The position numbers and the translations under genes were made by a program. Under the pieces are notes generated by a model. It worked only from the letters and a program-made list of their open reading frames with translations. It did no database searches and had not been told where the DNA came from. Of a DNA stretch of 64,000 bases, positions 43,685-52,144 are shown piece by piece; position 1 is the stretch's first letter; every line of letters starts with the position of its first letter. The stretch is from Dongia_B sp964406155. Its GTDB lineage: Bacteria; Pseudomonadota; Alphaproteobacteria; Dongiales; Dongiaceae. The stretch covers positions 1-64,000 of the forward strand of contig CAYOQR010000010.1 in the NCBI GenBank assembly GCA_964406155.1, in the 5' to 3' direction.

Positions 43685-44482
43685 ATGCTGAAGGAGACTT
43701 TCGGCGCCACGAAGCCGGTCATCGCCATGGTGCATTTCCTGCCGCTGCCGGGCTCGCCGCTGTATGACGCCAAGGGCGGCGTCAACGCCATCATCGATGC
43801 CGCTGCCCGCGACATCGAAAAGCTGCAGGAAGGCGGCGTCGATTGCGTCATGTTCGGCAATGAGGGCGACCGTCCCTATCTGATCAAGTCGACCCCGGAA
43901 AGCCTCGCCGCCATGGCGGCGGCGGTGTCGGCCCTGAAGCCGATCATCAAGGTGCCCTTCGGCGTCGATTACCTGTGGGATCCGGTGGCCACCGTGGCCC
44001 TCGGCAATGCCACCGGCGCGCGTTTCGGCCGCGAAGTGATGACCGGCGTCTATGATTCCGACATGGGTCTCTGGGCCCCGGATGCCGGCAGTGCCATCCG
44101 CCTGCGTCACAATCTCGCGCGCGACAATTTCAAGATGATGTATAACGTCAACGCGGAATTCGCCTCGCCGATCGGCACCCGGACCATCGCCCAGCGCGCC
44201 AAGAGCGCCGTCTTCTCGGCGCTTGCTGACGTGGTTCTGGTGTCCGGCATCATGACCGGCCAGGCGGTCGATACCAGCGACATCAAGGAAGTAAAGGCGG
44301 TCTTGAAGGATACGCCGGTCTTCGCCAATACCGGCGTCAATATCGACAATATCCGCGACATTCTGTCGGTCGGTGACGGCTGCGTCATCGGCACGCATTT
44401 CAAGGTCGACGGCAATACCTGGAACCCGGTCGATGGCGATCGCGTGAAGCGCTTCATGGACGTCGTCAACAAGGTCCGCTGA
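43685..44482 (+). CDS. BtpA/SgcQ-family protein
   Basis: This 265-residue TIM-barrel protein matches the BtpA/SgcQ family (PVIAMVHFLPLPGSPLYD near the start; GGVDCVMFGNEGDRPY; late SVGDGCVIGTHFKVDG). BtpA was named for photosystem I biogenesis in cyanobacteria and SgcQ for an E. coli sugar operon, but no reaction is established. In sugar operons a lyase or aldolase acting on a phosphorylated sugar is a reasonable guess. AAGAAGGAG precedes the ATG. It sits between the ATPase and the FGGY kinase. Confidence 0.85.
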   Translation: MLKETFGATKPVIAMVHFLPLPGSPLYDAKGGVNAIIDAAARDIEKLQEGGVDCVMFGNEGDRPYLIKSTPESLAAMAAAVSALKPIIKVPFGVDYLWDPVATVALGNATGARFGREVMTGVYDSDMGLWAPDAGSAIRLRHNLARDNFKMMYNVNAEFASPIGTRTIAQRAKSAVFSALADVVLVSGIMTGQAVDTSDIKEVKAVLKDTPVFANTGVNIDNIRDILSVGDGCVIGTHFKVDGNTWNPVDGDRVKRFMDVVNKVR

Positions 44483-44532
44483 GGCGGCAGGCATAAGCTG
44501 AGGCGACGGGCGTAACAGGACAAGGTGGCATC

Positions 44533-46050
44533 ATGCCGGCATTGCTCGGCCTCGATATCGGTACGACTTCGACCATCGGCATCCTGATCGATGCCGATGG
44601 CCATACGCTGGCGACCGCGACGCGGCCGAGCGACCTTGTCTCCCTGCATGCCAATTGGGCCGAGGAAGATCCGGCCCAATGGTGGTCGAACTGCCAGGCC
44701 ATCATCGCCGATTTGCTGAAGAAGACCGGCCTCACCGGCGGCGATATCGCCGCCGTCGGCGTGACCGGCATGGTGCCGGCCATGGTCCTGCTGGACAAGC
44801 AGGGCAGGATCCTGCGCCGCAGCATGCAGCAGAATGACGCCCGCGCCGTCGCCGAGATCGAAGCGATGCAGCAGCGTTTCGACAAGCAGGCGTTCTTCGA
44901 GCTGACCGGCGGCAGCATCAACCAGCAATTGGTGGCACCGAAACTGCGCTGGCTGCAGAAGCATGAGCCGGCGGTCTTCGGCCAGATTGCCACGGTCTTC
45001 GGTTCTTATGACTACATCACCTATTGCCTGACGGGTACGCGCTCGATCGAACACAACTGGGCGCTGGAATCCGGCCTGATGGATTTCCAGAAGCGAACCT
45101 TCGCACCGGAGCTGGTCGAAGCGGCCGGCATCGATGCCGCCGTCCTGCCGCCGATCCGGGCCTCGCATGAGATCGTCGGCAGCGTCACTGTCGAGGCGGC
45201 TGCCGCGACCGGCCTCAAGGCGGGAACGCCGGTCGTTGCCGGCTGCGCCGATCACGTCGTCTCGGCCTATGTCGCCGGAGCGTCGCAGGATGGCGATCTG
45301 GTGCTGAAATTCGGCGGCGCCGGCGACATCCTGCTCTCGACGGCGAAGGCCGTCACCGATCCGCGCCTCTTCATCGATTACCACATCACACCCGGCCTCT
45401 ATTTCAGCAATGGCTGCACCGCGACCTCGGGCAGCCTGCTCAACTGGATCGTCCGCCAGTTTGCCGGCGGCGAGGTCGAGAAGGCGAAGCAGGCGGGCCT
45501 GTCAGTCCATGCCTGGCTCGATCGCCTCGCGACCGAGACACCGGCGGGTGCCGAGGGTGTTGTGATGCTGCCCTATTTCCTCGGCGAAAAGACGCCGCTG
45601 CACGATCCACATGCACGCGGCACTTTGGTCGGGCTGGGGCTGCATCACAATATTGCCCATGTTTGGCGGGCGGCGCTGGAGGGCGTCATCCTCGGCTTCC
45701 GCCACCATGTCGAGGTCTTCACCGAGATCGGCCTGAAGGTCGAGCGCGTCTTTGCCTGCGACGGCGGCGCTGCCAGCGATCTCTGGCTGCAGATCGCCGC
45801 CGATGCGATCAATCGCCCGGTCCAGCGCATCGCCAACCATCCGGGTTCCTGCCTGGGGGCGGCGGTGGTCGCCGGCTATGGCGCCGGGCTGATCAAGGAC
45901 CTCGCCCAGGTCTCGACCTATGTGGCGGGCGGCCGGATTTTCGAACCGATTGCGGCGAATGTCGCGGTTTATGACCGCGCCTATGCCAATTTCCGAGACA
46001 TTTACGAGAGGCTGAAGAGCCTCTATCCGCGATTGGCGCCGGCGGACTGA
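44533..46050 (+). CDS. FGGY-family carbohydrate kinase, xylulokinase-like
   Basis: This 505-residue kinase has two actin-like domains. The N-terminal phosphate-binding loop is LLGLDIGTTSTIG (4-16), with GVTGMVPAMVLLD (about 76-88). The catalytic Asp is in AGCADHVVSAY (about 239). The C-terminal motif is FACDGGAASDLWLQIAADAINRPV. It phosphorylates a sugar or polyol; xylulose is the closest named substrate by sequence pattern but is not proven. It lies between BtpA/SgcQ and the SDR, suggesting oxidation, phosphorylation and cleavage of one imported compound. Confidence 0.86.
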   Translation: MPALLGLDIGTTSTIGILIDADGHTLATATRPSDLVSLHANWAEEDPAQWWSNCQAIIADLLKKTGLTGGDIAAVGVTGMVPAMVLLDKQGRILRRSMQQNDARAVAEIEAMQQRFDKQAFFELTGGSINQQLVAPKLRWLQKHEPAVFGQIATVFGSYDYITYCLTGTRSIEHNWALESGLMDFQKRTFAPELVEAAGIDAAVLPPIRASHEIVGSVTVEAAAATGLKAGTPVVAGCADHVVSAYVAGASQDGDLVLKFGGAGDILLSTAKAVTDPRLFIDYHITPGLYFSNGCTATSGSLLNWIVRQFAGGEVEKAKQAGLSVHAWLDRLATETPAGAEGVVMLPYFLGEKTPLHDPHARGTLVGLGLHHNIAHVWRAALEGVILGFRHHVEVFTEIGLKVERVFACDGGAASDLWLQIAADAINRPVQRIANHPGSCLGAAVVAGYGAGLIKDLAQVSTYVAGGRIFEPIAANVAVYDRAYANFRDIYERLKSLYPRLAPAD

Positions 46051-46093
46051 GCCGGCCAAGCGGAGATATCAGATAGGGATTAGGAGACGTTTG

Positions 46094-46876
46094 ATGGAAA
46101 AGACCAGGTTGCTTGCCGGCCGCCGCGCGCTGATCACCGGTGGCGGATCGGGGATCGGCAAATCCATCGTCAAGGCGCTGGCGGCTGCCGGTGCCTGGGT
46201 CGCCGTCACCGACAAGAACGGCGATGCGGCCGCGGCTGTTGCCAAGGAGATCGGCAAGGACGCCATGTCGGCGGCGCTCGACGTCACCGATGCGGCGGCG
46301 ACGGCCAAGGTCTTCGAGCAGGTCAATGAGGAATTCGGCGGCATCGACATCGTCTGCGCCAATGCCGGCGTTTCCACCATGAACGCGACGGTGGATCTCA
46401 CCGAAGCCGAATGGGACTTCAACATGAACATCAATGCCAAGGGCGTCTTCCTGACCAATCAGGCGGCGGTCCGGCACTGGCTGAAGGCTGGCCAGCAGGG
46501 TGTCATCGTCAACACCGCCTCGCTTGCCGGCAAGATCGGTGCGCCGCTGCTCGCGCATTACTCGGCCAGCAAATTCGCGGTGGTCGGTTTCACCCAGGCG
46601 CTCGCACGCGAGGTTGGCAAGAACGGCATCCGCGTCAATTGCGTCTGCCCCGGTTTTGTCCGCACAGGCATGCAGGAACGGGAAATCGACTGGGAAGGCA
46701 AGCTGCGCGGCATGACGCCGGAAGCGGTGCGCAATGAATATGTCTCCCTGACGCCGCTCGGCCGCATCCAGGAACCGGAAGATGTCGCGGACATCGTCGT
46801 CTTCCTGGCCAGCGACCTCTCGCGTTTCCTCACCGGCGAGGCGGTTAATGCCAGCGGTGGCGTCCTGATGGATTGA
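46094..46876 (+). CDS. Short-chain dehydrogenase/reductase
   Basis: This 260-residue classical SDR has the cofactor motif TGGGSGIGKSI (about 17-27), with NAG (about 93), Ser in NTASLAGKIG (about 144), and Tyr-x-x-x-Lys as HYSASKFA (about 155-162). The catalytic pair is intact. Asp40 in VAVTDKN suggests NAD preference. ATG 46094 follows TAGGAG. In this operon it probably oxidises an imported polyol to a ketose, which the FGGY kinase would then phosphorylate. Confidence 0.87.
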   Translation: MEKTRLLAGRRALITGGGSGIGKSIVKALAAAGAWVAVTDKNGDAAAAVAKEIGKDAMSAALDVTDAAATAKVFEQVNEEFGGIDIVCANAGVSTMNATVDLTEAEWDFNMNINAKGVFLTNQAAVRHWLKAGQQGVIVNTASLAGKIGAPLLAHYSASKFAVVGFTQALAREVGKNGIRVNCVCPGFVRTGMQEREIDWEGKLRGMTPEAVRNEYVSLTPLGRIQEPEDVADIVVFLASDLSRFLTGEAVNASGGVLMD

Positions 46877-46937
46877 GGCGGGCGGAGCGGGCAGGCAAGG
46901 CGAGAGCAAGGGGCGGGGTCGCCATGGAGAGAGACCA

Positions 46938-47744
46938 GTGACACGATTGAAATCGATTCTGCCGCATATCGTCCTGATCTTCTTCGCGCTCTATATCGCC
47001 TTGCCGCCGCTTTGGGTGCTTCGGACCAGCTTCGTGCCGGATTCGGTCGCCTATAAGATCACGCTCTTTCCCGAATTCACCCTCGACAACTATATCAAGT
47101 TGTTCACCGAAGGCTCCTTCGGCCGGGCCTATCTCAACAGCTTCATCGCGGCGGCCGGCTCCACCGTTCTCGGCCTGCCGCTGGCGGCCATGACCGGCTA
47201 TGCCTTCGCGCGCTACCGGACCGGCGGCCAGATCAGCCGTTTCATTGTGCTGGCGACGCAGATGCTGCCGCCGGTCGCGATCATCCTGCCGGTCTTCGCG
47301 CTCTTCCGCATGTTCGGCCTGACCAATTCCGTGACCGGCCTGATGATCGCCTATGCGGCGATCAACCTGCCGTTCCTGACCTGGATCCTGATGGGCTTCT
47401 TCGAGGGTGTGCCGATCGAGCTGGAATGGGCGGCCCAGGTCGATGGGGCGACGGTCTGGGAAGCCTTCTGGAAGATCGTCATGCCGGTCTCGCTGCCGGG
47501 TATCGCGGCGGCGGGCGTGCTGGGCTTCATCCTGTCCTGGAACGAATTTCTCTTCGCCCTGATTTTGACCGGGCCGACGACGGCGACGATCCCCGTGGCG
47601 CTGGCCGGCCTGCAATCCTCGAATGGCGTGCAGATCGCGGAGATTTCCGCCGGCGTCATCCTGGGCATCGTGCCGCTCCTGGTCGCCTCGCGTTTCGTGC
47701 AGCGCTACCTGGTGCGCGGCCTGACCTTCGGTGCGGTGAAGTAA
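46938..47744 (+). CDS. Sugar ABC importer permease (MalG type)
   Basis: This 268-residue permease has six helices and a GTG start (46938) preceded by GGAGAGAG. The EAA loop reads EWAAQVDGATVWEAFWKIVMPVSLPGI (about 155-181). The motif SWNEFLFALILTGPTT is typical of MalG-like subunits. Unusually, this second-type permease precedes the binding protein and the MalF-like permease instead of following them. Confidence 0.9.
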   Translation: MTRLKSILPHIVLIFFALYIALPPLWVLRTSFVPDSVAYKITLFPEFTLDNYIKLFTEGSFGRAYLNSFIAAAGSTVLGLPLAAMTGYAFARYRTGGQISRFIVLATQMLPPVAIILPVFALFRMFGLTNSVTGLMIAYAAINLPFLTWILMGFFEGVPIELEWAAQVDGATVWEAFWKIVMPVSLPGIAAAGVLGFILSWNEFLFALILTGPTTATIPVALAGLQSSNGVQIAEISAGVILGIVPLLVASRFVQRYLVRGLTFGAVK

Positions 47745-47834
47745 GCGGTTCCATTGAGATGGCGGGAAGGACCCGCCTGCCGGATCCGGAAGGCTCCGGT
47801 ACAGAGTCAAGCAAGTCCACAGAGGAGGAAACAC

Positions 47835-49124
47835 ATGAGGACCAATATTCTGTCGCTGCTCGGCGGCGTTTCGCTGGCGGCTTTCCTGGCTTCGGCATCC
47901 GCCGCCCAGGCCGAGCAGATCACCCTGCACGCCTTGATGGAGGACGTGCCGGAAACCCAGATCATCGAAAAGCTGCTGCCGGACTTCGAGAAAGAGACCG
48001 GCATCAAGGTCGAATTCCAGAAGCTGGTTTATTCCGAAATGCATGACAAGCTGGTCACCCAGTTGACCGGCTCCAGCAGCTTCTACAATGTCATGGAAGT
48101 GGACTTCCTTTGGGCCGGCGAATTCCCGGAAGCGGGCTGGCTCGCGGATCTGAAGCCCTTCGTCGAGAAGAGCAATTTCGATCTGAAGCCCTTCATTCCC
48201 TCGATGCTCGACCTGGTCGGCTATCACAAGGGCACGCTTTATCTCGTCCCCATGTACAACTACTCCATGGGTCTGATCTATCGCCAGGACCTGCTGCAGG
48301 ATCCAAAGCTGCAGGCCGCCTATAAGGCGAAGACCGGCAAGGAGCTGACGGCGCCGAAGACGCTCGAGGAATATGTCGAGCTCTCGAAGTTCATGAAGGC
48401 CAATGCCGGCGTCGCCGGTGCGGCGATGCAGGGTCAGCGCGGCGATCCGAACAGCATGGAATTCTCCAACTACCTGTTCTCGGCCGGCGGCGAATATCTC
48501 GACAAGGACCGTAAGGTGGTGCTGGACAGCCCGGCCGGCCGCAAGGCGCTGGACCTCTATGTCGACAACATCAAGAACGGCGCGCAGCAGGGTGCCCTCT
48601 CGGCGACGCTCGACGACACGATGCGCCTGATGTGCGACGGCAAGGCCTTCAGCATGGTCACCTATTGGTGGATGCTGCCGCAGCTCGACGACAAAACGAA
48701 GTGCCCGAATGTCGCCGGCAAAGTGGCCCTTGGCGTGATGCCGGGCGGCCATGGCGAAAGCGGCGGCTGGGGCTGGGGCATCCCGCAGAACCAGAGCCCG
48801 GAACTGCAGGACGCGGCCTGGAAGTTCATCAGTTGGGTCCAGGGCGAGAAGACCTCGATCGCCCGCGCGAAGGAAGGCCATGCGCCGGTGCGCAACGATA
48901 CCTACAGCAACCCGGACGTGCTGGCGAAGTATCCGTTCTACAAGCAGGCGCAGGATGTCGTGCAGAGCGGCAAGTCCTTCCCGATCTTCGCCTATTCGGC
49001 CCAGTATGAAGACGTGCTGGGACGTCAGCTCTCGCTGGCGGCATCCGGTGAGGCGAAGCCTGATGCAGCCTTGAAAGAGGCCGCCGATGGTCTCGAGAAG
49101 CTGCTGAAGAAAGCCGGACAGTAA
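47835..49124 (+). CDS. Sugar ABC importer solute-binding protein
   Basis: This 429-residue periplasmic protein of the CUT1 binding-protein family has a signal peptide (MRTNILSLLGGVSLAAFLAS; cleavage expected after AQA). Typical features are LLPDFEKETGIKVEFQKLVYSEMHDKL, YNYSMGLIYRQDL and GWGWGIPQNQS. The ATG at 47835 follows AGAGGAGG. A 10-bp perfect hairpin follows the stop. It delivers a sugar or polyol to the adjacent permeases. Confidence 0.9.
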   Translation: MRTNILSLLGGVSLAAFLASASAAQAEQITLHALMEDVPETQIIEKLLPDFEKETGIKVEFQKLVYSEMHDKLVTQLTGSSSFYNVMEVDFLWAGEFPEAGWLADLKPFVEKSNFDLKPFIPSMLDLVGYHKGTLYLVPMYNYSMGLIYRQDLLQDPKLQAAYKAKTGKELTAPKTLEEYVELSKFMKANAGVAGAAMQGQRGDPNSMEFSNYLFSAGGEYLDKDRKVVLDSPAGRKALDLYVDNIKNGAQQGALSATLDDTMRLMCDGKAFSMVTYWWMLPQLDDKTKCPNVAGKVALGVMPGGHGESGGWGWGIPQNQSPELQDAAWKFISWVQGEKTSIARAKEGHAPVRNDTYSNPDVLAKYPFYKQAQDVVQSGKSFPIFAYSAQYEDVLGRQLSLAASGEAKPDAALKEAADGLEKLLKKAGQ

Positions 49125-49138
49125 GAGGAATGACCTGT

Positions 49139-49162
49139 CGCGGGGCGGGAAGCCGCCCCGCG
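49139..49162 (+). terminator. Perfect 10-bp hairpin after the sugar-binding-protein gene
   Basis: CGCGGGGCGG (49139-49148) pairs with CCGCCCCGCG (49153-49162) around the loop GAAG, 14 bp after the stop and 21 bp before the next start. There is no U-tract. It probably acts as a 3' stabiliser that keeps binding protein more abundant than the permease encoded downstream. Confidence 0.65.
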
Positions 49163-49183
49163 ATATGGACGGGGATTGAAGAA

Positions 49184-50092
49184 ATGGCGTCAGTGACGAT
49201 GAATAGCAGCCAAGTGTCCAGCCGCAGCGTCGACCGCTGGACGGTGACGGGATGGAAGTTCGCCGCACCCGGCCTCTCCGTCCTTGCCATCGTCATGGGC
49301 ATTCCGCTGCTCTATGCCGTCGTCCTGGCGACCTCCAGCTTCACCTTGCTGCACCCCCGGATCGCGCCTTTCGCCGGCTGGGACAATTTCGTTTCCGTCA
49401 TGCAGGACGAGTATTTCTGGCACTCGCTCTGGCTGACGATCCAATATTCCGTCATCGCCGTGGTCGGCGAATTCCTGCTGGGCCTGCTCGTCGCCTTGAT
49501 GCTCAACCGCATCGTCAAGCTGAAGGCGATCTATTTCGCCATCCTGACCGTGCCGATGGCGATGTCGCCGGTCAGCGTCGGCCTGATCTGGCACATGCTG
49601 CTGCAGCCCAATCTCGGCGTCGTCAATGAATTGCTGGTGACTTTCGGCTTCAACGGCGTCGACTGGCTGGGCTCGTCCGATCTCGCCTTCTGGACTGTGA
49701 TCTTCGTCGATGTCTGGCAGCAGGTTTCCTTCGTCATCCTGATCCTGGCGGCGGGCCTTGCCTCGCTGCCGAAGGACCCTTACGAGGCGGCCGAGGTCGA
49801 CGGCGCCAATGAATGGCAGCAATTCTGGTATCTGACCCTGCCGATGCTGCGGCCGGTCGCCACCATCGCCGTCATCATTCAGCTCATCAACGAATTCCGC
49901 ACCTATGACCTGGTCTATGTGCTGACCAAGGGCGGCCCCGGCATCGCCACCGACCTGCTGAGCTTCTTTGCCTATAAGCGGGCCTTCCTCGGTCTCAGCA
50001 TCAATGAAGGTGCCGCCGCCTCTTTCGCGCTGCTGGCCTTGGTGCTGCTTCTCACCATCTTCTTCTTCCGCATCGTGTCGCGGAAGGCGTGA
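49184..50092 (+). CDS. Sugar ABC importer permease (MalF type)
   Basis: This 302-residue permease has about six helices. The EAA loop is YEAAEVDGANEWQQFWYLTLPMLRPV. The motif YVLTKGGPGIATDLLSFFAYKRAF is the usual MalF/UgpA ending. Start 49184 is chosen for its position after the hairpin and a purine-rich GGGGATTGAAGAA; ATG 49199 is an alternative. It is the last gene of the sugar operon and ends convergently with the Rieske fusion gene. Confidence 0.88.
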   Translation: MASVTMNSSQVSSRSVDRWTVTGWKFAAPGLSVLAIVMGIPLLYAVVLATSSFTLLHPRIAPFAGWDNFVSVMQDEYFWHSLWLTIQYSVIAVVGEFLLGLLVALMLNRIVKLKAIYFAILTVPMAMSPVSVGLIWHMLLQPNLGVVNELLVTFGFNGVDWLGSSDLAFWTVIFVDVWQQVSFVILILAAGLASLPKDPYEAAEVDGANEWQQFWYLTLPMLRPVATIAVIIQLINEFRTYDLVYVLTKGGPGIATDLLSFFAYKRAFLGLSINEGAAASFALLALVLLLTIFFFRIVSRKA

Positions 50093-50104
50093 GGCGAAGG
50101 CCGG

Positions 50105-51214
50105 TCAATCTGTCGGCAGCGGCTGCACGTCCAGCTTATGGGCCTTGCGCCCGCCGCGCTTGATCGTGCCAGGTGTCGGCTCGGCGCCGATCAATCGGCC
50201 GGCGAGGGCGAGGCAGCGTTGCGCCAGCTCGGCGGCACCGATCGCCAGTTCCTTCGAATGCTGGACGATCTCCACATTGCGTTCCATGTCCTCATGCGAC
50301 CAACCGCGCGAATGGGCGATATAGGGGAATTGCGGAAACAGGAAACCGAGCTCGGCGAAGAAGCCCAGCATCTGGCCGGCCACCGCCTGGATATTGTCCT
50401 GGCCGCCGACGATGATGAAGCCCGCCACCTTGTTGCGGATCAGCACGCGGTTATGGGTGGTGATGGCGTTCTGCACGCAGTTCAGCCGCTCGGCCATGCG
50501 GAAGTAGAGTGACGAAGCCGTGCCCCAGCGGATCGGCGAGGCGACGATCACGGCATCGGCCCAGTGGACCATCGCCTCATAGACCTGATCCATCTCGTCC
50601 TTCTCGTCCATCTGCGTGATGGAGCAGGGCCAGGTGCAGGCATGGGCGGCTTTCGAGTAATAGCCTTCGCAGGCGCGGAACTTCAGCGCATTCAGGGAAA
50701 TCAGCCTGGTTTCGGCCCCGGTCGCGGCGGCGGCCTGCAGGGCCTCATTCAGCAGGTGATCGGAACCCGAAAAGCGCGGCGCACGCTTGTTCATCGCCGT
50801 GGTGGAAATGCCGGCGAGCCGCAGCGGGCCCGGCGCCCGCTCGATCTTCCGCGTCAGGGGATGCGGCGGATGGGGCTTGCGGCTGCGCGGCGTGGCACCG
50901 GCGAGATCGACCAGGAGCCGGCCGTTTTCGACCTTCACCGGATAGGCCGGCACGGCATCTTCCTCGAAGCCCGGCTCACCGAGCCCGGTGCAGCGATGAA
51001 ACTTCCATTGGTGCCAGGGGCAGGTCAGATAATCGCCGTCGAGATCGCCTTCGCCCAAGGGACCGCCGGCATGGTTACAGGTATTGGAGACGACGCCGAA
51101 GACGCCATCCTTGCTGGAGACGGCCAGCGCGACATTGCGCACCTTGAGGCGTTGCAGCGGTTTCTGCGCAAGTTCTGATATTGCGCCGATATCGACCCAA
51201 TCCTCACCGGCCAT
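50105..51214 (-). CDS. Rieske [2Fe-2S] domain fused to an NAD(P)H:FMN-reductase-like flavodoxin domain
   Basis: This is a 369-residue two-domain protein. Residues 5-105 form a soluble Rieske domain with both cluster motifs, C46-N-H48 and C65-P-W-H68 (15-19 residue spacing typical of ferredoxin-type Rieske proteins). A proline-rich linker (about 108-127) leads to a flavodoxin-like domain of the NADPH-dependent FMN-reductase family (LRLAGISTTA at 131; VIVASPIRWGTASSLYFRMAERL; VAGFIIVGGQDN). The fusion could pass electrons from NAD(P)H-reduced flavin to the iron-sulfur centre, or the reverse. Partner and substrate unknown. No oxygenase is adjacent. Confidence 0.83.
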   Translation of the reverse strand: MAGEDWVDIGAISELAQKPLQRLKVRNVALAVSSKDGVFGVVSNTCNHAGGPLGEGDLDGDYLTCPWHQWKFHRCTGLGEPGFEEDAVPAYPVKVENGRLLVDLAGATPRSRKPHPPHPLTRKIERAPGPLRLAGISTTAMNKRAPRFSGSDHLLNEALQAAAATGAETRLISLNALKFRACEGYYSKAAHACTWPCSITQMDEKDEMDQVYEAMVHWADAVIVASPIRWGTASSLYFRMAERLNCVQNAITTHNRVLIRNKVAGFIIVGGQDNIQAVAGQMLGFFAELGFLFPQFPYIAHSRGWSHEDMERNVEIVQHSKELAIGAAELAQRCLALAGRLIGAEPTPGTIKRGGRKAHKLDVQPLPTD

Positions 51215-51326
51215 GGCTTCCTCCCTGACATTGCATCGAGCTGAGGCGCCGCATCGCGGCTCCTGCCGTCTGCCTTAGGGGGAAAGCCTAGCTTGCACCC
51301 GCGTCCGACGCAAACGGAGGCATAGG

Positions 51327-52142
51327 TCAACCTGCCTTGGCGAGGCCACGGTTCTGGTTGAGCTGGTCCTGTAGCAACAGCACTTGCAGATAAAGTTCAA
51401 GACGGTTGCGCTCCATCTTGGCCAGGAGCGGGTTGTTGGCGAAGGCCGACAGGACCGGCATCAGTTTCGCCTCGAGCCGCGCATCGGCCAGGATGCCGAT
51501 GCCGAAGATGCAGGGGATCTCCGTATAGAACAGGCCGGGTTGATCGCGGCGGAAATCCTCGATCGCGGTCAATACGCCATTACGCGGCCCGCCTTCCTGC
51601 AGTGCGACGGCGAAATTGCCTTCACCGCGAAAGCCGCCGGGCTGGGCCGAGGGGCGATCGAGTTTGACGCCGAGATCGTAGCTATAGGGATGCACCGCTT
51701 CGGCTGGCAATTGCTTCGGATCGTAATAGAAGTCGCGCCGGCCGCAGGGCCAGCCGACATCGTGCAGGATGACCAGCGGGAAGGGCCGGTCGAGCGGCCG
51801 CATGGCGGCGATCGCCGACAACTCACCGAGGACGGTGAAATAGTTGTGGTCGCCGTCGAGCACATAGGCATCGGCGCCCGGCAGGCGGGCCAGCATGTGG
51901 AGGCTGGTCGACAGATAGAGCTGGCTGTCGGAGGTCTCGAAGATGTCGCGGGCGGCCTGGCTGGGTGCCGGATCGATACCGATATGCTGGCGTCCATCGA
52001 TGGCCGCCCAGGCCGAGAGGGCGGCGGAAAAGCCACCGTCTTCCACGCCGACCTCGACCACGCTGCGGGCCTCCACGGCATCCATCAGGCCCAGCAGAAT
52101 ATCTTGAAACTCCCGGAGGGAATGCAACAGCAGATGGGCCAT
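51327..52142 (-). CDS. Class I SAM-dependent methyltransferase-like protein
   Basis: This 271-residue protein has a Rossmann-like N-terminal region with the SAM-binding motif VVEVGVEDGGFSAAL (about 28-42), the acidic strand end HIGIDPAP and a later YVLDGDHNY, resembling the Methyltransf_24/cephalosporin hydroxylase-like group. The start is ATG 52142 just past the stop of the HAD gene; a TTG two codons earlier would overlap that gene. Together with the HAD-domain protein it follows flgL in the same direction, so it may modify a surface or flagellar sugar or protein. That role is inference. Confidence 0.7.
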   Translation of the reverse strand: MAHLLLHSLREFQDILLGLMDAVEARSVVEVGVEDGGFSAALSAWAAIDGRQHIGIDPAPSQAARDIFETSDSQLYLSTSLHMLARLPGADAYVLDGDHNYFTVLGELSAIAAMRPLDRPFPLVILHDVGWPCGRRDFYYDPKQLPAEAVHPYSYDLGVKLDRPSAQPGGFRGEGNFAVALQEGGPRNGVLTAIEDFRRDQPGLFYTEIPCIFGIGILADARLEAKLMPVLSAFANNPLLAKMERNRLELYLQVLLLQDQLNQNRGLAKAG

Positions 52143-52144
52143 GA

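Noticed and set aside
44533..46050. Calling the FGGY kinase XylB
   Set aside because: The family covers many sugars, and no xylose isomerase gene is present in the operon.
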